Source: JAAFHI01 sp039793685
GTDB lineage: Bacteria > Acidobacteriota > Blastocatellia > Chloracidobacteriales > Chloracidobacteriaceae
Direction of reading: 5' to 3'
DNA: 64,000 nucleotides
NCBI GenBank assembly: GCA_039793685.1
Contig: JBDRAL010000027.1
Span: 62,001-126,000, forward strand
Both the position numbers and the translations under genes were made by a program. This document shows positions 9,176-18,178 of this stretch, in pieces. Position 1 is the first letter of the stretch. Each line of letters begins with the position of its first letter. Under the pieces are notes generated by a model. It saw only the letters and a list, made by a program, of their open reading frames with translations, was not told the origin of the DNA and ran no database searches.

Positions 9176-10783
9176 TGCCTGGTAGTTTTCCGGCAGGTTC
9201 TCGCCCGGAATCGTCACATGGTTGCCGTCGCGCAGGGCGGTGAAGGCCGGCGACATGATTTCGACACCGGCTTCATTGAAGCGATTCTGAATGTTTTCGT
9301 GAAGATTCGCATAGATGACGGCCATTTTCGCCGGATTGCGCGTGTAGGCATTGATTTCGTAAGCCACGTTGTAGTCGTTGAGCGAAGTCGTGAGGACGAA
9401 TGGCGCGGGATGGTCGAGAACGTCCGGCGTGTCGAGCGCGGCGGCGACAAGGAGTTCGTGGACCCGTCGCCACGGCGCGTCGTACCCGATGGTGATCGTC
9501 GTGTGAAGAATGACTCCCTCGGTTTTCGCCATCGCCGTGTAGTTGACGATGCTCGTGCTCAACACCTGCGTGTTCGGAATCGAGATGATTTCGTTTTTAA
9601 TCGTCCGGAGCCGGGTCACGAGCAGCGTCTTTTCAACCACGTCGCCGACTTCGCTGCCGATTTTCACCCGATCGCCCATCCGGAACGCTCCGGTGTAGGT
9701 CAGCATCACCCCGCTCACGATGTTTGAAATGGCCGAGCCGGAAGCGAACGAGAAAATCGCCCCGAGAAAAATGGTCACGCCGCGAAAGGCGGGCGATTCC
9801 GAGCCGGGGAGGTAAGGAAACGCCACGACCAGCCCGGCGGCGATGATGAACAGTGACGTGATTTTGTGTGTCGGCCAGGCCCATTCCGTGTCGAACCCGG
9901 CGAAGCGGATGCGCTCGCGCTCGACCGCCTGGAAGAACATCCGCGACAGTTTGACCGCGTAAAAGGTCAGGACCGCGACGGTCAGCAAAAACAGCAGGTT
10001 CGGCAGGTAAAAGATGAACAATCCCCAGAGCATGCCGAGCGGCTTGAGGACGAAAGCCCAGAACGACTTCGAAATGCCGCGCGTCGCCGGGAAAAAGCTC
10101 AACACCAGGGGAAAGTAGACGCCGACCAACGCGAGTCTGACGACCAGCCAGGCGAAACCGATGAGGGCGGCGACGGCTTCATGAAACTGACCGGCGGTGA
10201 GTTCGTCGAAATGGCGGATTGGTTTGAATTTGAGAATACCCGCCCGGCCCAGTTTGTAGCTTTCGCGCCACCGGCGGATAACCCGCCCCAGCGGAATCGC
10301 ACCGCCAATAAACAAAAGCGTCGTCAGCAGCGTCAGTCCGACGCCGACGGCGAGCGCGCGCGGATCGAAATTTCGCCAGCTTTCATTCAGCGCCGACTTG
10401 ATGATTTCGGACCGCTCCCGCGCGAGCGCGAGGCGGGTCGTCTTGTTCAGAGCAGCATCGGCGTCGGTAACGGTCAGAATCACCGTTTCACCGACTTCCA
10501 CATCGGTCGTCGTGTCGTAATCGGTGACGTGAACCGGCGTGTCCTTCGCGAACGGATTCCCGGAAAGCTCGGTCAGTCGCCGTTCGATGGCGGCGGCGCG
10601 TTCCTGCGGCGTGAACGGCCCGAACCGCTCGCGGACACGAAACAGCACCCGCCCGTTGAAACGCACCGGCGCACCGACGTCCTGCCCGGCATCCGGCGAG
10701 GCGGGGGGCGGGGTGGTCTGGGCAGGAGCGACGGCGGGCACGCCGAGGGCGAGCCACATCACGAGAAAAAGGACGCGAAGCAT
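9146..10783 (-). CDS. MscS-family mechanosensitive channel
   Basis: A 545-aa protein with a signal peptide (ends AVAPAQ), an extracytoplasmic segment rich in acidic and basic residues to about 165, several membrane spans (about 170-360), and the MscS pore and beta domain. The pore helix GSAISNIVSGVMLTYTGAF and the following FRMGDRVKIGSEVGDV, then IPNTQVLSTSIVNYT, are diagnostic. The C-terminus has the alpha/beta domain and ends KKED, partly encoded by a repeat. It is larger than E. coli MscS (286 aa) because of the periplasmic N-terminal part. Likely role: pressure release on hypo-osmotic shock. The start codon abuts the stop of the upstream metallophosphoesterase (10784), so the two are co-transcribed. 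Confidence 0.9.
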   Translation of the reverse strand: MLRVLFLVMWLALGVPAVAPAQTTPPPASPDAGQDVGAPVRFNGRVLFRVRERFGPFTPQERAAAIERRLTELSGNPFAKDTPVHVTDYDTTTDVEVGETVILTVTDADAALNKTTRLALARERSEIIKSALNESWRNFDPRALAVGVGLTLLTTLLFIGGAIPLGRVIRRWRESYKLGRAGILKFKPIRHFDELTAGQFHEAVAALIGFAWLVVRLALVGVYFPLVLSFFPATRGISKSFWAFVLKPLGMLWGLFIFYLPNLLFLLTVAVLTFYAVKLSRMFFQAVERERIRFAGFDTEWAWPTHKITSLFIIAAGLVVAFPYLPGSESPAFRGVTIFLGAIFSFASGSAISNIVSGVMLTYTGAFRMGDRVKIGSEVGDVVEKTLLVTRLRTIKNEIISIPNTQVLSTSIVNYTAMAKTEGVILHTTITIGYDAPWRRVHELLVAAALDTPDVLDHPAPFVLTTSLNDYNVAYEINAYTRNPAKMAVIYANLHENIQNRFNEAGVEIMSPAFTALRDGNHVTIPGENLPENYQAPNFRLKKED

Positions 10784-11425
10784 TCAGGGGCGTCGGACGG
10801 GTTCAAGATCGAGAACGACGGGCGGATTCACCGGACGATAGAACAAATTGCAGGTCGAGGCATTGACGAATGTCGTCTCGCCGACAACGGTTTGGCCGTA
10901 CCCTTCGTGGATGTGTCCGAAAATATGCAGTCGGGGAGCGATTCGTTCAACCGCGCGGCGTAATTCAAGGCATCCGACGTCGTCCAACGTCACCGTCCGG
11001 TCGAGGATGCCGCGTGGCGGACCGTGCGTAATCAGCACGTCGGTCCCTTCCGGAATCAGGTCCCATTTCGAACGGAGTTCGGCATCCGTCCTCAAATTGA
11101 ACGCCCAGTCCATGAACCACGGCTGCCACGGACTGCCGTAAAACCGCAGACCCTCGATTTCCACGCCGGAATCTTCAAGGTAGATCGCGTTGGTCAGCGC
11201 GGCGCGCGCGTTTTCGGGCGAAATCTGGAATCCCCAGTCGTGATTGCCCGCAATGACGACCTTGTGCCGGTGGGGAAGCGTCCCGAGCCAGTCGTTGAAG
11301 GCCCGAATCTCGTCGGGCGTGCCGCGTCCGGTGAAATCGCCGCCATGGACCAGTACGTCGCCGTCCGGAACGTCGATCTGGTCGTGCCGGTTGTGGGTAT
11401 CGCTGATGGCGACGAGGCGGATCAT
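10784..11425 (-). CDS. Calcineurin-like metallophosphoesterase
   Basis: A 213-aa protein with the metallophosphoesterase signature in order: SDTHNRH (D-x-H), VHGGDFTG (GD), GNHDWGF (GNHD), ITHGPP and FGHIHEGYG (GH-x-H). These bind a dinuclear metal centre. Its size and motif context fit small cytoplasmic phosphodiesterases/phosphatases of the UPF0046/YfcE-like type; the substrate is unknown. The ATG at 11425 was chosen because it opens directly on the MIRLVAISDTH strand; the longer frame would start inside the heptamer repeat. It ends immediately before the mscS start. Confidence 0.85.
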   Translation of the reverse strand: MIRLVAISDTHNRHDQIDVPDGDVLVHGGDFTGRGTPDEIRAFNDWLGTLPHRHKVVIAGNHDWGFQISPENARAALTNAIYLEDSGVEIEGLRFYGSPWQPWFMDWAFNLRTDAELRSKWDLIPEGTDVLITHGPPRGILDRTVTLDDVGCLELRRAVERIAPRLHIFGHIHEGYGQTVVGETTFVNASTCNLFYRPVNPPVVLDLEPVRRP

Positions 11426-11428
11426 GGA

Positions 11429-11704
11429 AGTCTGGAGTCGGGAGTCGAGAGTCTGGAGTCTAAACGCCCGCGAAGCGGGCGGGAGCATAAAGCCCCGTCT
11501 GGAGCGAAGCGGAAGGCGGGGTGAAAGGGGGGAGCGAGATCAAAGCCCGTGAAACGGGCGGCAGCCTCTGTCACCCGCTTCGCGGGTTCATTTCAATCGT
11601 TGCGTGATTTCCCCGCCTTTCGCTTCGCTCCAGACGGGGCTTTATGCTCTTGCCCGCTTCGCGGGCGTTTCGGACGCTCGACTCCAGACTCCAGACTCTC
11701 GACT
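11429..11704. repeat. Long inverted repeat with heptamer tandem ends
   Basis: The left arm is about 11429-11526 and the right arm about 11608-11704. The central 60 bp of the arms match as reverse complements with about three mismatches. The outer ends are 7-mer tandems (TCTGGAG TCGGGAG TCGAGAG TCTGGAG on the left, ACTCCAG ACTCCAG on the right). Within the arms and the 80-bp loop lie nested hairpins such as CCCGCTTCGCGGG with a TTCG loop. It fills the gap between the metallophosphoesterase and the MFS transporter gene; no coding capacity. Confidence 0.85.
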
Positions 11705-11706
11705 TT

Positions 11707-13050
11707 TCAAGAGGATACCGCCATCGCCCCGCCCTTGACCGTCTGGGGTTGGGAAACGGTGTCGCGGACCTGAAGCACCAGCGCCGCCGCCACGATCATG
11801 CTCGCGCCGCCGAGCATCACCACATAAAGCGGATTCCCGTTGAAGACGTGTTTCACAAGGGGCTGGAACGTCAGCGAGGCGACGATTTCGGGAATGACGA
11901 TGAAGAAGTTGAAGATCCCCATGTAGATGCCCATCCGCGCGGGCGGGAGCGCGCCGGAGAGAATCGCGTAGGGCATGGACAGAATCGAGGCCCACGCAAT
12001 GCCGATGCCGATCATCGTCCCGAACAGCATGAACCGGTCGTGGATGAAGTAGACCGCGAGCAGTCCGAAGCCGCCGCAGGCGAGCGCGATGGCATGAACG
12101 ACCCGCTTGCCATAGATGTCGGCGATTTTCGGCAGAATGAACGCAATGGCGAAGCAGGTCACGTTGTAGACGGTGAAGCAGTTGCCGCCCCACGCCGTTC
12201 CTTCGTCATACAGCGGCGATTTCGCGTCGGGCGCGCCGAAAACGTGCCGCGCGATGGCCGGTCCGAAGAAAATCCACATGCAGAACAGGCCGAGCCAGGT
12301 GAAAACCTGCACGAACGCCAGCCGCTTCATCGTGTCGGGCATCTCGCGCAGGGCGACGAAAATTTCGCCCACCCACGCAAACGATCCGCCTTTTTCCTTT
12401 TCCTTGCGGAATTCCTCCATGTTTTCCGGCGGGTATTCGTTCGTGGTGAAGACCGTCCACAGCACCGCGCCGAGGAAGGCGACCGCGCCGGCGCGGAAGG
12501 AGTACATCACGGCGAGCGGGATGCCGTTCGGCGCGGTCCCGGTGACGTGAAACCAGTTGGTCAGGATGTAGGGCATCGAACTCGACAGCGACGCGCCGAC
12601 GCCGATGAAAAAGCTCTGCGTCACGAAACCGACCGCGCGCTGGCTTTCGTCGAGTTTGTCGCCGACGAAGGCGCGGAACGGCTCCATGCTGATGTTGATA
12701 CTGCTGTCGAGAATCCAGAGCAGGCTCGCGGCGGCCCAGATGGCGGGCGAGTGCGGCATGATGATGAGAATCAGGCTCGCCAGAATCGCGCCGACCAGGA
12801 AGTAGGGCCGACGGCGACCGAAGCTGTTCCACGTTTTGTCGCTCATGGCCCCGATGATGGGCTGGATGATCAGCCCGGTCATCGGCGCGGCCAGCCAGAG
12901 AATCGGAATTTCATCGGTTTTCGCGCCGAGTTTCTCGTAGATGGCGCTCATGTTCGCCATCTGAAGGCCCCAGCCGAACTGGATGCCGAGAAAACCGAAG
13001 TTCATGTTGAGGATTTGGGGGAAACTCAGTCTGGGCTTGGACTTGCTCAT
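11707..13050 (-). CDS. MFS sugar transporter, SLC45/GPH-like
   Basis: A 447-aa polytopic protein with about 12 hydrophobic spans. The N-terminal FGIQFGWGLQMANMSAIYEKLG and the loop SFGRRRPYFLVGA between spans 2 and 3 are typical of the SLC45/GPH-like sugar-cation symporters (the sucrose and maltose carriers). Its start overlaps the malQ stop by four bases (ATGA), so it is translationally coupled to 4-alpha-glucanotransferase; import of maltose or maltodextrins across the inner membrane is the natural reading. Substrate is inferred from the neighbour, family from sequence. Confidence 0.8.
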   Translation of the reverse strand: MSKSKPRLSFPQILNMNFGFLGIQFGWGLQMANMSAIYEKLGAKTDEIPILWLAAPMTGLIIQPIIGAMSDKTWNSFGRRRPYFLVGAILASLILIIMPHSPAIWAAASLLWILDSSINISMEPFRAFVGDKLDESQRAVGFVTQSFFIGVGASLSSSMPYILTNWFHVTGTAPNGIPLAVMYSFRAGAVAFLGAVLWTVFTTNEYPPENMEEFRKEKEKGGSFAWVGEIFVALREMPDTMKRLAFVQVFTWLGLFCMWIFFGPAIARHVFGAPDAKSPLYDEGTAWGGNCFTVYNVTCFAIAFILPKIADIYGKRVVHAIALACGGFGLLAVYFIHDRFMLFGTMIGIGIAWASILSMPYAILSGALPPARMGIYMGIFNFFIVIPEIVASLTFQPLVKHVFNGNPLYVVMLGGASMIVAAALVLQVRDTVSQPQTVKGGAMAVSS

Positions 13051-14633
13051 GCGGATTCTTCCGTTTCCTTGTCTTCGGGAGTCGCGGCGGTGTCTTCGGC
13101 GTCGGAACGGGGAAGACGACCGTAGGTTTCGGCCAGGATGTTCAACCGGGTGGCGTGCTGCGGCGTGAGATCGCCGTCGGCGAAACGCCAGTACCAGTTG
13201 CCCTTGTCGCTGCCGGGCAGATTCATGCGGGCCTCGTTGCCGAGACCGAGAATGTCCTGCACGGGCACGAGGACCGTGTCGGACACCGAGGCGTACACCG
13301 TACGGATGAAATCCCAGTGGATTTCATCACCGTTTGAATTCAGATAACGCAGGCAGAAATTCCGCTCGCGCTCGATTTGCGAGGCGGCGCGGGTCGAGCC
13401 TTTGGCCGGTTTGCTGTTGAACCAGCCGACGGTCGTGTCGTTGTCGTGCGTTCCGGTGTAGGCGACCGAGTTCTTGATGTAGTTGTGCGGCAGGTCGGTG
13501 TTTTTCGTGTCGCCGCCGAACGCAAACTGAAGAATCCGCATTCCGGGGAAGTTGAACCCGTCGCGCAACGCCTCGACGTCGGGCGTGATGACGCCGAGGT
13601 CCTCGGCGATGATCGGCGGGTCGCCGAGCGCCTGACCGATGGCCGTGAACAGCGCCTCGCCGGGCGCGGGAACCCACTTCCCGTTGATGGCGGTCGGTTC
13701 GCCGAAGGGAATTTCCCAGCAGGCGGCGAAACCCCGGAAATGGTCGATGCGGACGACATCCACCGTCCGCAAGGTCTGTTTGACGCGCGAAATCCACCAC
13801 GCGAACCCGGTCGCGGCCATCGCCTCCCAGTTGTAAAGCGGGTTGCCCCACAACTGCCCGGTCGCGCTGTAGTAATCCGGCGGCACGCCCGCGACTTCCG
13901 TCGGCGTTCCGTCTTCCTTCAATTTGAACAGTCCGGGATTGGCCCACACGTCCGACGAGTCGTAGGCGACGAAAATCGGCACGTCGCCGATGACGCTGAT
14001 GCCGCGCGCGGCGCAGAGTTCGCGAACCCGATTCCACTGTCTGAAAAACAGCCACTGATAAAAGGCGTGCGCGGCAATCTTTTCGGCCAGCACCTCGCGG
14101 GCGTGCGCCAGCGCATGCGGGACGCGCCGGGTGAAATCGCTTTCCCAGAGATTCCACGCCTTGCCGCCGTGGTCGTCCTTGATGGCGCGGTATAACGCAT
14201 AGTCTTCGAGCCAGTCGGCTTCGGCGGCGCGGAAGGCGTCAAACTCGGCGGCCAGTTCGGCGGGCGGGTTCGCCGTGAACCGTTCGAAGGCCGTCGCGAG
14301 GAGCGCGTTTTTCCACGGAATGACGCGCCCGAAATCAACCCGGTCGGCGGGGAAGTCGGGCACGTTTTCGAGGTCGGCGGGCGTCAGAAGGCCGTCGGCG
14401 ACGAGCAGTTCCGGGCTGACGAGCAGCGGATTGCCCGCGAAGGCGGAAAAACAGGCGTAGGGCGAATCGCCGAAGCCGGTGGGTCCCAGCGGAAGAACCT
14501 GCCAGTAGGTCTGACCGGCGTCCGCGAGGAAATCGAGAAAACGCTCAAGCTGGGGACCGAGATCACCGATGCCGAACGTTCCGGGAAGCGAAGTCGGATG
14601 CAGCAGCACGCCGCATGCTCTGGGGAACTGCAT
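13047..14633 (-). CDS. malQ: 4-alpha-glucanotransferase (amylomaltase, GH77)
   Basis: A 528-aa protein with GH77 hallmarks. The N-terminus ACGVLLHPTSLPGTFGIGDLG and QVLPLGPTGFGDSPYACFSAFAGNP are almost invariant in this family. The catalytic nucleophile lies in VVRIDHFRGF, the acid/base Glu in IIAEDLGVITPDVEALRD, and TGTHDNDTTVGWF completes the site. It transfers alpha-1,4-glucan segments between maltodextrins or to glucose, in glycogen or maltodextrin metabolism. First gene of a two-gene operon with the MFS transporter. The length is normal for bacterial amylomaltase. Confidence 0.95.
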   Translation of the reverse strand: MQFPRACGVLLHPTSLPGTFGIGDLGPQLERFLDFLADAGQTYWQVLPLGPTGFGDSPYACFSAFAGNPLLVSPELLVADGLLTPADLENVPDFPADRVDFGRVIPWKNALLATAFERFTANPPAELAAEFDAFRAAEADWLEDYALYRAIKDDHGGKAWNLWESDFTRRVPHALAHAREVLAEKIAAHAFYQWLFFRQWNRVRELCAARGISVIGDVPIFVAYDSSDVWANPGLFKLKEDGTPTEVAGVPPDYYSATGQLWGNPLYNWEAMAATGFAWWISRVKQTLRTVDVVRIDHFRGFAACWEIPFGEPTAINGKWVPAPGEALFTAIGQALGDPPIIAEDLGVITPDVEALRDGFNFPGMRILQFAFGGDTKNTDLPHNYIKNSVAYTGTHDNDTTVGWFNSKPAKGSTRAASQIERERNFCLRYLNSNGDEIHWDFIRTVYASVSDTVLVPVQDILGLGNEARMNLPGSDKGNWYWRFADGDLTPQHATRLNILAETYGRLPRSDAEDTAATPEDKETEESA

Positions 14634-14640
14634 GTGCTTA

Positions 14641-14737
14641 AAAATTTCGATTGGGGATTTTCGATTCAGGGAAGCTTGCGACGCGGGCCGGGGGGAATGC
14701 CGTGCAATCGGAATTCTTCAATCGAAAATCTGAAATT
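14641..14737. repeat. Short inverted repeat of the GATTTTCGATT family
   Basis: TTTCGATTGGGGATTTTCGATT (positions 14645-14666) is mirrored on the opposite strand by TCTTCAATCGAAAATCTGAA (14716-14735). It is built from the same words as the repeats at 8972 and 28312. It lies upstream of malQ. Confidence 0.55.
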
Positions 14738-14929
14738 GAGATGTCGTTGGGATAAAACGCCGGGCGAGTATAGGGAATTTTTGTACGTTTGCCTACGAAA
14801 AGTCGAACGGGTGAAAACCGCCGGTCACATCCGCGTAACGAAGTTCTGACCGAATGCGCCGGTTCTGCTACAGTCGTCGCTGCCACGGCGCCTGACACCA
14901 TCGAAAGTCGAATTCGAACACCCGGTTTT

Positions 14930-15496
14930 ATGGTCGAACTTCAACTTGAAACGTCGCCCCCAACGGTCGGGGCGGCGGTGCGCCGACTGGTGACGCACCC
15001 GCTCGACACCTTTATCCGCCACTGGAACTGGAAAGCCGCGCTGACGAGCGCGATCATCCGGTCGTCCATCTTTTTCAGCGCAAACCTGACGGCGGGAAAA
15101 CGCGCCGCCCTTGCCGCGATGGTTGCCGAGTTTCTGTTCCGCGCGGCGACGACGGGCTTTTACGGAGCGTTCACGCAGGCATTTCGCCGCGTCGAACCGG
15201 CGTGGAAAGCCTCGCTCATCGTCATGTTCGGCCTGCCGCTGTTCAGTCACATTCTTGAATTCACGCTGCACTTTTTACGCGGGACGCCGAACCTCAAGGC
15301 CAGCATCGGCGCGTCGGTCGTCTTCACGGTGCTGTCGTCGCTGTTCAACCTGTATGTGATGCGGCGGGGCGCGCTCATCGTCGGCGCGGAAAGCGATAGC
15401 CTCTGGCGCGATTTCGTCCGGATGCCGCGCCTCGTCGGCGGATTTCTGGCGTCGCCGTTCGTTTTCCTGTTTTCGGAATTCGGTCGCCGCGCATGA
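14930..15496 (+). CDS. Membrane protein of unknown function
   Basis: A 188-aa protein from the ATG at 14930. I do not recognise a family. The body has amphipathic and hydrophobic segments (about 45-75, 95-120, 130-155, 165-185), suggesting a small inner-membrane protein with three to four spans. Positively charged loops such as FRRVEPAWKAS separate them. The frame is open further upstream to 14789, but that part is low-complexity and overlaps the promoter side of malQ. It overlaps the following glycosyltransferase by four bases (ATGA at 15493), so the two should be translated together, perhaps in one envelope-glycan or lipid-glycosylation step. Confidence 0.65.
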   Translation: MVELQLETSPPTVGAAVRRLVTHPLDTFIRHWNWKAALTSAIIRSSIFFSANLTAGKRAALAAMVAEFLFRAATTGFYGAFTQAFRRVEPAWKASLIVMFGLPLFSHILEFTLHFLRGTPNLKASIGASVVFTVLSSLFNLYVMRRGALIVGAESDSLWRDFVRMPRLVGGFLASPFVFLFSEFGRRA

Positions 15497-16776
15497 AAAC
15501 CCTGCACATCGCCAGCGCGTTTCACGCGACTTCGGGCGGCATCAGTACGTTTTATCGCGCCCTGTTCGCCGAGGCCGAGCGGCGCGAGCGTCACATCCGG
15601 CTGGTCGTGCCGGGCGAACGCCGCGCGGTCGAGAACGTGGGCCGGTTCGGCCGGATGTACTACCTGAAAGCGCCGTCGTCGCCGGTGTTCGACCGGAAAT
15701 ACCGGGTGGTGCTGCCGAACTGGTTTCTGCCGCCGAACGGCAGCGCGATTCACGAGATTCTGAAGGCGGAACGCCCCGATCTGGTTGAAGTGAGCGAAAA
15801 GTATTCGCTGCCCTACATCGCGGGGCTGTTGCGGCGCGGAAAATTTCCCGGCGTGCCGCGTCCGACGCTGGTCGGGTTTTCAAACGAGCGGATGGACGAC
15901 AACCTGCGCGCCTTTTTCAAAGCCGACGCGGCGGGGAAGCGGTTCGCGCGGTGGTTTCTGGGCAACATCTACCTGCCGCAGTTCGATGTTCATATTGCCA
16001 ATTCGGAATACACGGCGGAAGAACTCGTTTCCGCGATGTCGCCGAAACACCGGCGGCGGGTGGCGGTCTGTCCGGTCGGCGTGGACGCGGACGGGTTTTC
16101 ACCGGAGATCAGGTCGGAAGCGGAACGACAACGGCTGCTCGAACGCATCGGGGCGGGGACGTCGGCGAAGCTGTTGCTCTACGTCGGACGACTTTCGCCT
16201 GAAAAGAATCTGCCGCTTCTCCTCGAAATGCTTGAACGGATTGAAGATGGGGACGTTCGCCTGCTCGTCGCCGGAAGCGGTCCGCTTGAAGCAAAATTGC
16301 GGGCACGGGCGGAAGATGACCTTCGCGGACGCCTCCACCTGCTCGGCCATGTCGGTTCGCGGACGGAACTCGCCGCGCTTTACGCGAATTGTGACGCCTT
16401 CATCCATCCGAATCCGCGCGAGCCGTTCGGCATTGCCCCGCTCGAAGCGATGGCTTCCGGGTTGCCGCTCGTCGCTCCGAACGCGGGCGGCGTGCTGAGT
16501 TACGCGACCAATGAAACCGCGTGGCTTGCCGCGCCGACCGGCGAGGCGTTCGCCCGGACGGTTCAAAACCTGCTTCAACATCCGGAAAAAGCCGCCTCAC
16601 GCGCCCGCGCCGCGCGCCGGACCGCCGAGAAGTTCCGCTGGGAAGTGGTGACGGGACGGTTTTTCGCGCTCTACGACGAACTTCATGCGTGGCATTCGGC
16701 GCATCCCATCGGTTCGCCGCGCGCCCTCGACTGGACGCCCCGCCATCCCGCCCTCGCCGCCATCGTCGCGCGGTAG
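15493..16776 (+). CDS. Glycosyltransferase, GT4 (GT-B) family
   Basis: A 427-aa GT-B fold enzyme. The N-terminal domain has the glycine-rich acceptor loop FHATSGGISTFYRAL. The C-terminal domain has LLYVGRLSPEKNLPLLLEM and the E-x7-E donor motif EPFGIAPLEAMASG, followed by LVAPNAGG. This is the standard nucleotide-sugar-dependent retaining GT4 architecture. Likely donors are UDP-glucose or GDP-mannose, but the acceptor is unknown. It is translationally coupled to the upstream small membrane protein. Cytoplasmic or membrane-associated. Confidence 0.88.
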   Translation: MKTLHIASAFHATSGGISTFYRALFAEAERRERHIRLVVPGERRAVENVGRFGRMYYLKAPSSPVFDRKYRVVLPNWFLPPNGSAIHEILKAERPDLVEVSEKYSLPYIAGLLRRGKFPGVPRPTLVGFSNERMDDNLRAFFKADAAGKRFARWFLGNIYLPQFDVHIANSEYTAEELVSAMSPKHRRRVAVCPVGVDADGFSPEIRSEAERQRLLERIGAGTSAKLLLYVGRLSPEKNLPLLLEMLERIEDGDVRLLVAGSGPLEAKLRARAEDDLRGRLHLLGHVGSRTELAALYANCDAFIHPNPREPFGIAPLEAMASGLPLVAPNAGGVLSYATNETAWLAAPTGEAFARTVQNLLQHPEKAASRARAARRTAEKFRWEVVTGRFFALYDELHAWHSAHPIGSPRALDWTPRHPALAAIVAR

Positions 16777-17145
16777 CCCTCACCGCTGACGCGGCTCGGG
16801 CGATGTTTCGCCGGCCGTACCGAGGGCTTCGCTCCGCTCGCCCTCGGCTATCGTAACGCCGCCCCGCTGGGGTGTTGGTTGGTCGCTGTTCAGTTTGAAC
16901 TTATTGCCGAAAAACGTTTTCAGCCCCCTGATCAAGAAAAGTCACAACCGCGACAGCCGATCTCACCTGAGTACATCTTTTTTAGGCACGCCGAAGGTGT
17001 GCGGGGATCTCGTTTCCTCGCACACCTTCGGCGTGCGGTTTGTTCTTTCCGTCGTGTTCCGGTGGTTTCGCTGCGCTTCACCACCGGCTAATGTCCCGGC
17101 ACACCTTCGGCGTGCCTTAAAAGACGCACTCATTTGAAAACCGCT
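16777..17145. repeat. Intergenic cluster of hairpin repeats
   Basis: This 369-bp gap has no gene but at least four strong hairpins: CGAGGGC-loop-GCCCTCG at about 16821-16846; GCACGCCGAAGGTGTGC and its reverse complement at 16986-17002 and 17020-17036; GGTGGT-loop-ACCACC at 17061-17085; and a third copy, GGCACACCTTCGGCGTGCC, at 17098-17116. Several carry a TTCG-type loop. The two flanking genes converge, so the cluster may act as a double terminator. Confidence 0.6.
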
Positions 17146-17544
17146 CTACCGGGTCTTTTCCAGAAACGCGAAATGCGCGACGGCGGCCACAGCGAAGGCG
17201 ACCGACGCGACCACGTCGATCACGACGACTTTTTGAATTTCGGCGGTAAAACCTTTTTCCATCCAGGCCAGCGCAATGAAGGAAAGCATGCTCGCCAGCC
17301 CGAGGATGAAGGCGGGCGTCCGCAGGGAGGGCAGAAAACCGGACGCGATGACGAAGCCGCCGACCAGTCCGAGAAGGACGGCACGGTGACGCATCAGCAG
17401 GACAACGTTCGCATCCTCGAACGCCACGCCGTAGAGCGTCCGCAGCCGCTCCGGCCCGAGGACGCCAAGGATCGGCAGAAAATTCACCAGTCCGACGAAA
17501 ACGAGGACGGCGGCGACGGCGCGGCTGACCAGTTGCTGATTCAC
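17146..17544 (-). CDS. Small four-TM membrane protein
   Basis: A 132-aa protein with four hydrophobic spans and the conserved-looking VVLLMRHRAVLLGLVGG between spans 1 and 2. I recall small proteins with this HRAVL motif being automatically annotated as phosphopantetheine adenylyltransferase, which nothing in the sequence supports. I chose the GTG at 17544 because GGGAG lies a few bases upstream at normal spacing. The upstream frame is open to a GTG at 17667 but would add a poorly hydrophobic, basic leader. Function unknown. Confidence 0.6.
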   Translation of the reverse strand: MNQQLVSRAVAAVLVFVGLVNFLPILGVLGPERLRTLYGVAFEDANVVLLMRHRAVLLGLVGGFVIASGFLPSLRTPAFILGLASMLSFIALAWMEKGFTAEIQKVVVIDVVASVAFAVAAVAHFAFLEKTR

Positions 17545-17671
17545 GAAATTTCTCCCGACGGGGAAAGTCGAATCCTTCACTGGCCCAAAAGTAAAAGCGG
17601 CGAAGGATCGCCGCAATAACGTCAGAGGTAATCGCAAAAATAATCGAAAAACAGAATTGCCGTCCACAAAC

Positions 17672-18178
17672 CTAACCTGCTTCTTCTACAGGCGGTTCAC
17701 TTTTTAGCAAAGCCTCCAACAAGTTTTTCTCACCTTCCACCATTTGAATCAAAAATTTCGAATGATAATTATCTTCCAATGGGGAATAGGAACCAAGATA
17801 AACAAACTGCGAGTCAGCTACCCATGGAAATCCGAGTTCTCCTAAAGGAAAATGGTTATACCAGTAAAATATCTTTAACCATCGACAATTTTCATTCCAT
17901 ATATAAACTTCAAATTCGCCTCTCGGAATTTTAAATAAATCACCTTTGTAAAGTGATACTTGTAATTCGTCTGGAAGCTTTAGGTTATCCTCACTGACAG
18001 CGATTGTAATTCTAAGACCTGTTTTAAAATACTCTTTTAGTAGCAAGTCGCGCACGTCTTCAGGAACAGAAACCCCAGCATCTGCAAGCTTACAACCGAA
18101 ACTTTTAGCAAAGAACTTGTAGAGATTTGCTTGTTGAACTTCAAAACCCTCATCATAAATTTCAAAAAAATTTATCAT
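17672..18178 (-). CDS. AT-rich hypothetical protein, partner of HNH-like gene
   Basis: A 168-aa acidic, aromatic-rich protein with no recognised domain and no membrane segment. Base composition is strikingly AT-rich compared with every neighbour, and codons ending in A/T dominate, both signs of recent transfer. It overlaps the upstream HNH-like gene by four bases (ATGA at 18175-18178), so the pair is one translational unit. It could be an immunity or antitoxin-like partner of a nuclease, but that is only a guess from the pairing. Confidence 0.6.
   Translation of the reverse strand: MINFFEIYDEGFEVQQANLYKFFAKSFGCKLADAGVSVPEDVRDLLLKEYFKTGLRITIAVSEDNLKLPDELQVSLYKGDLFKIPRGEFEVYIWNENCRWLKIFYWYNHFPLGELGFPWVADSQFVYLGSYSPLEDNYHSKFLIQMVEGEKNLLEALLKSEPPVEEAG

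Noticed and set aside
17146..17544. Phosphopantetheine adenylyltransferase annotation
   Set aside because: The protein is a four-TM membrane protein with no nucleotidyltransferase motif.
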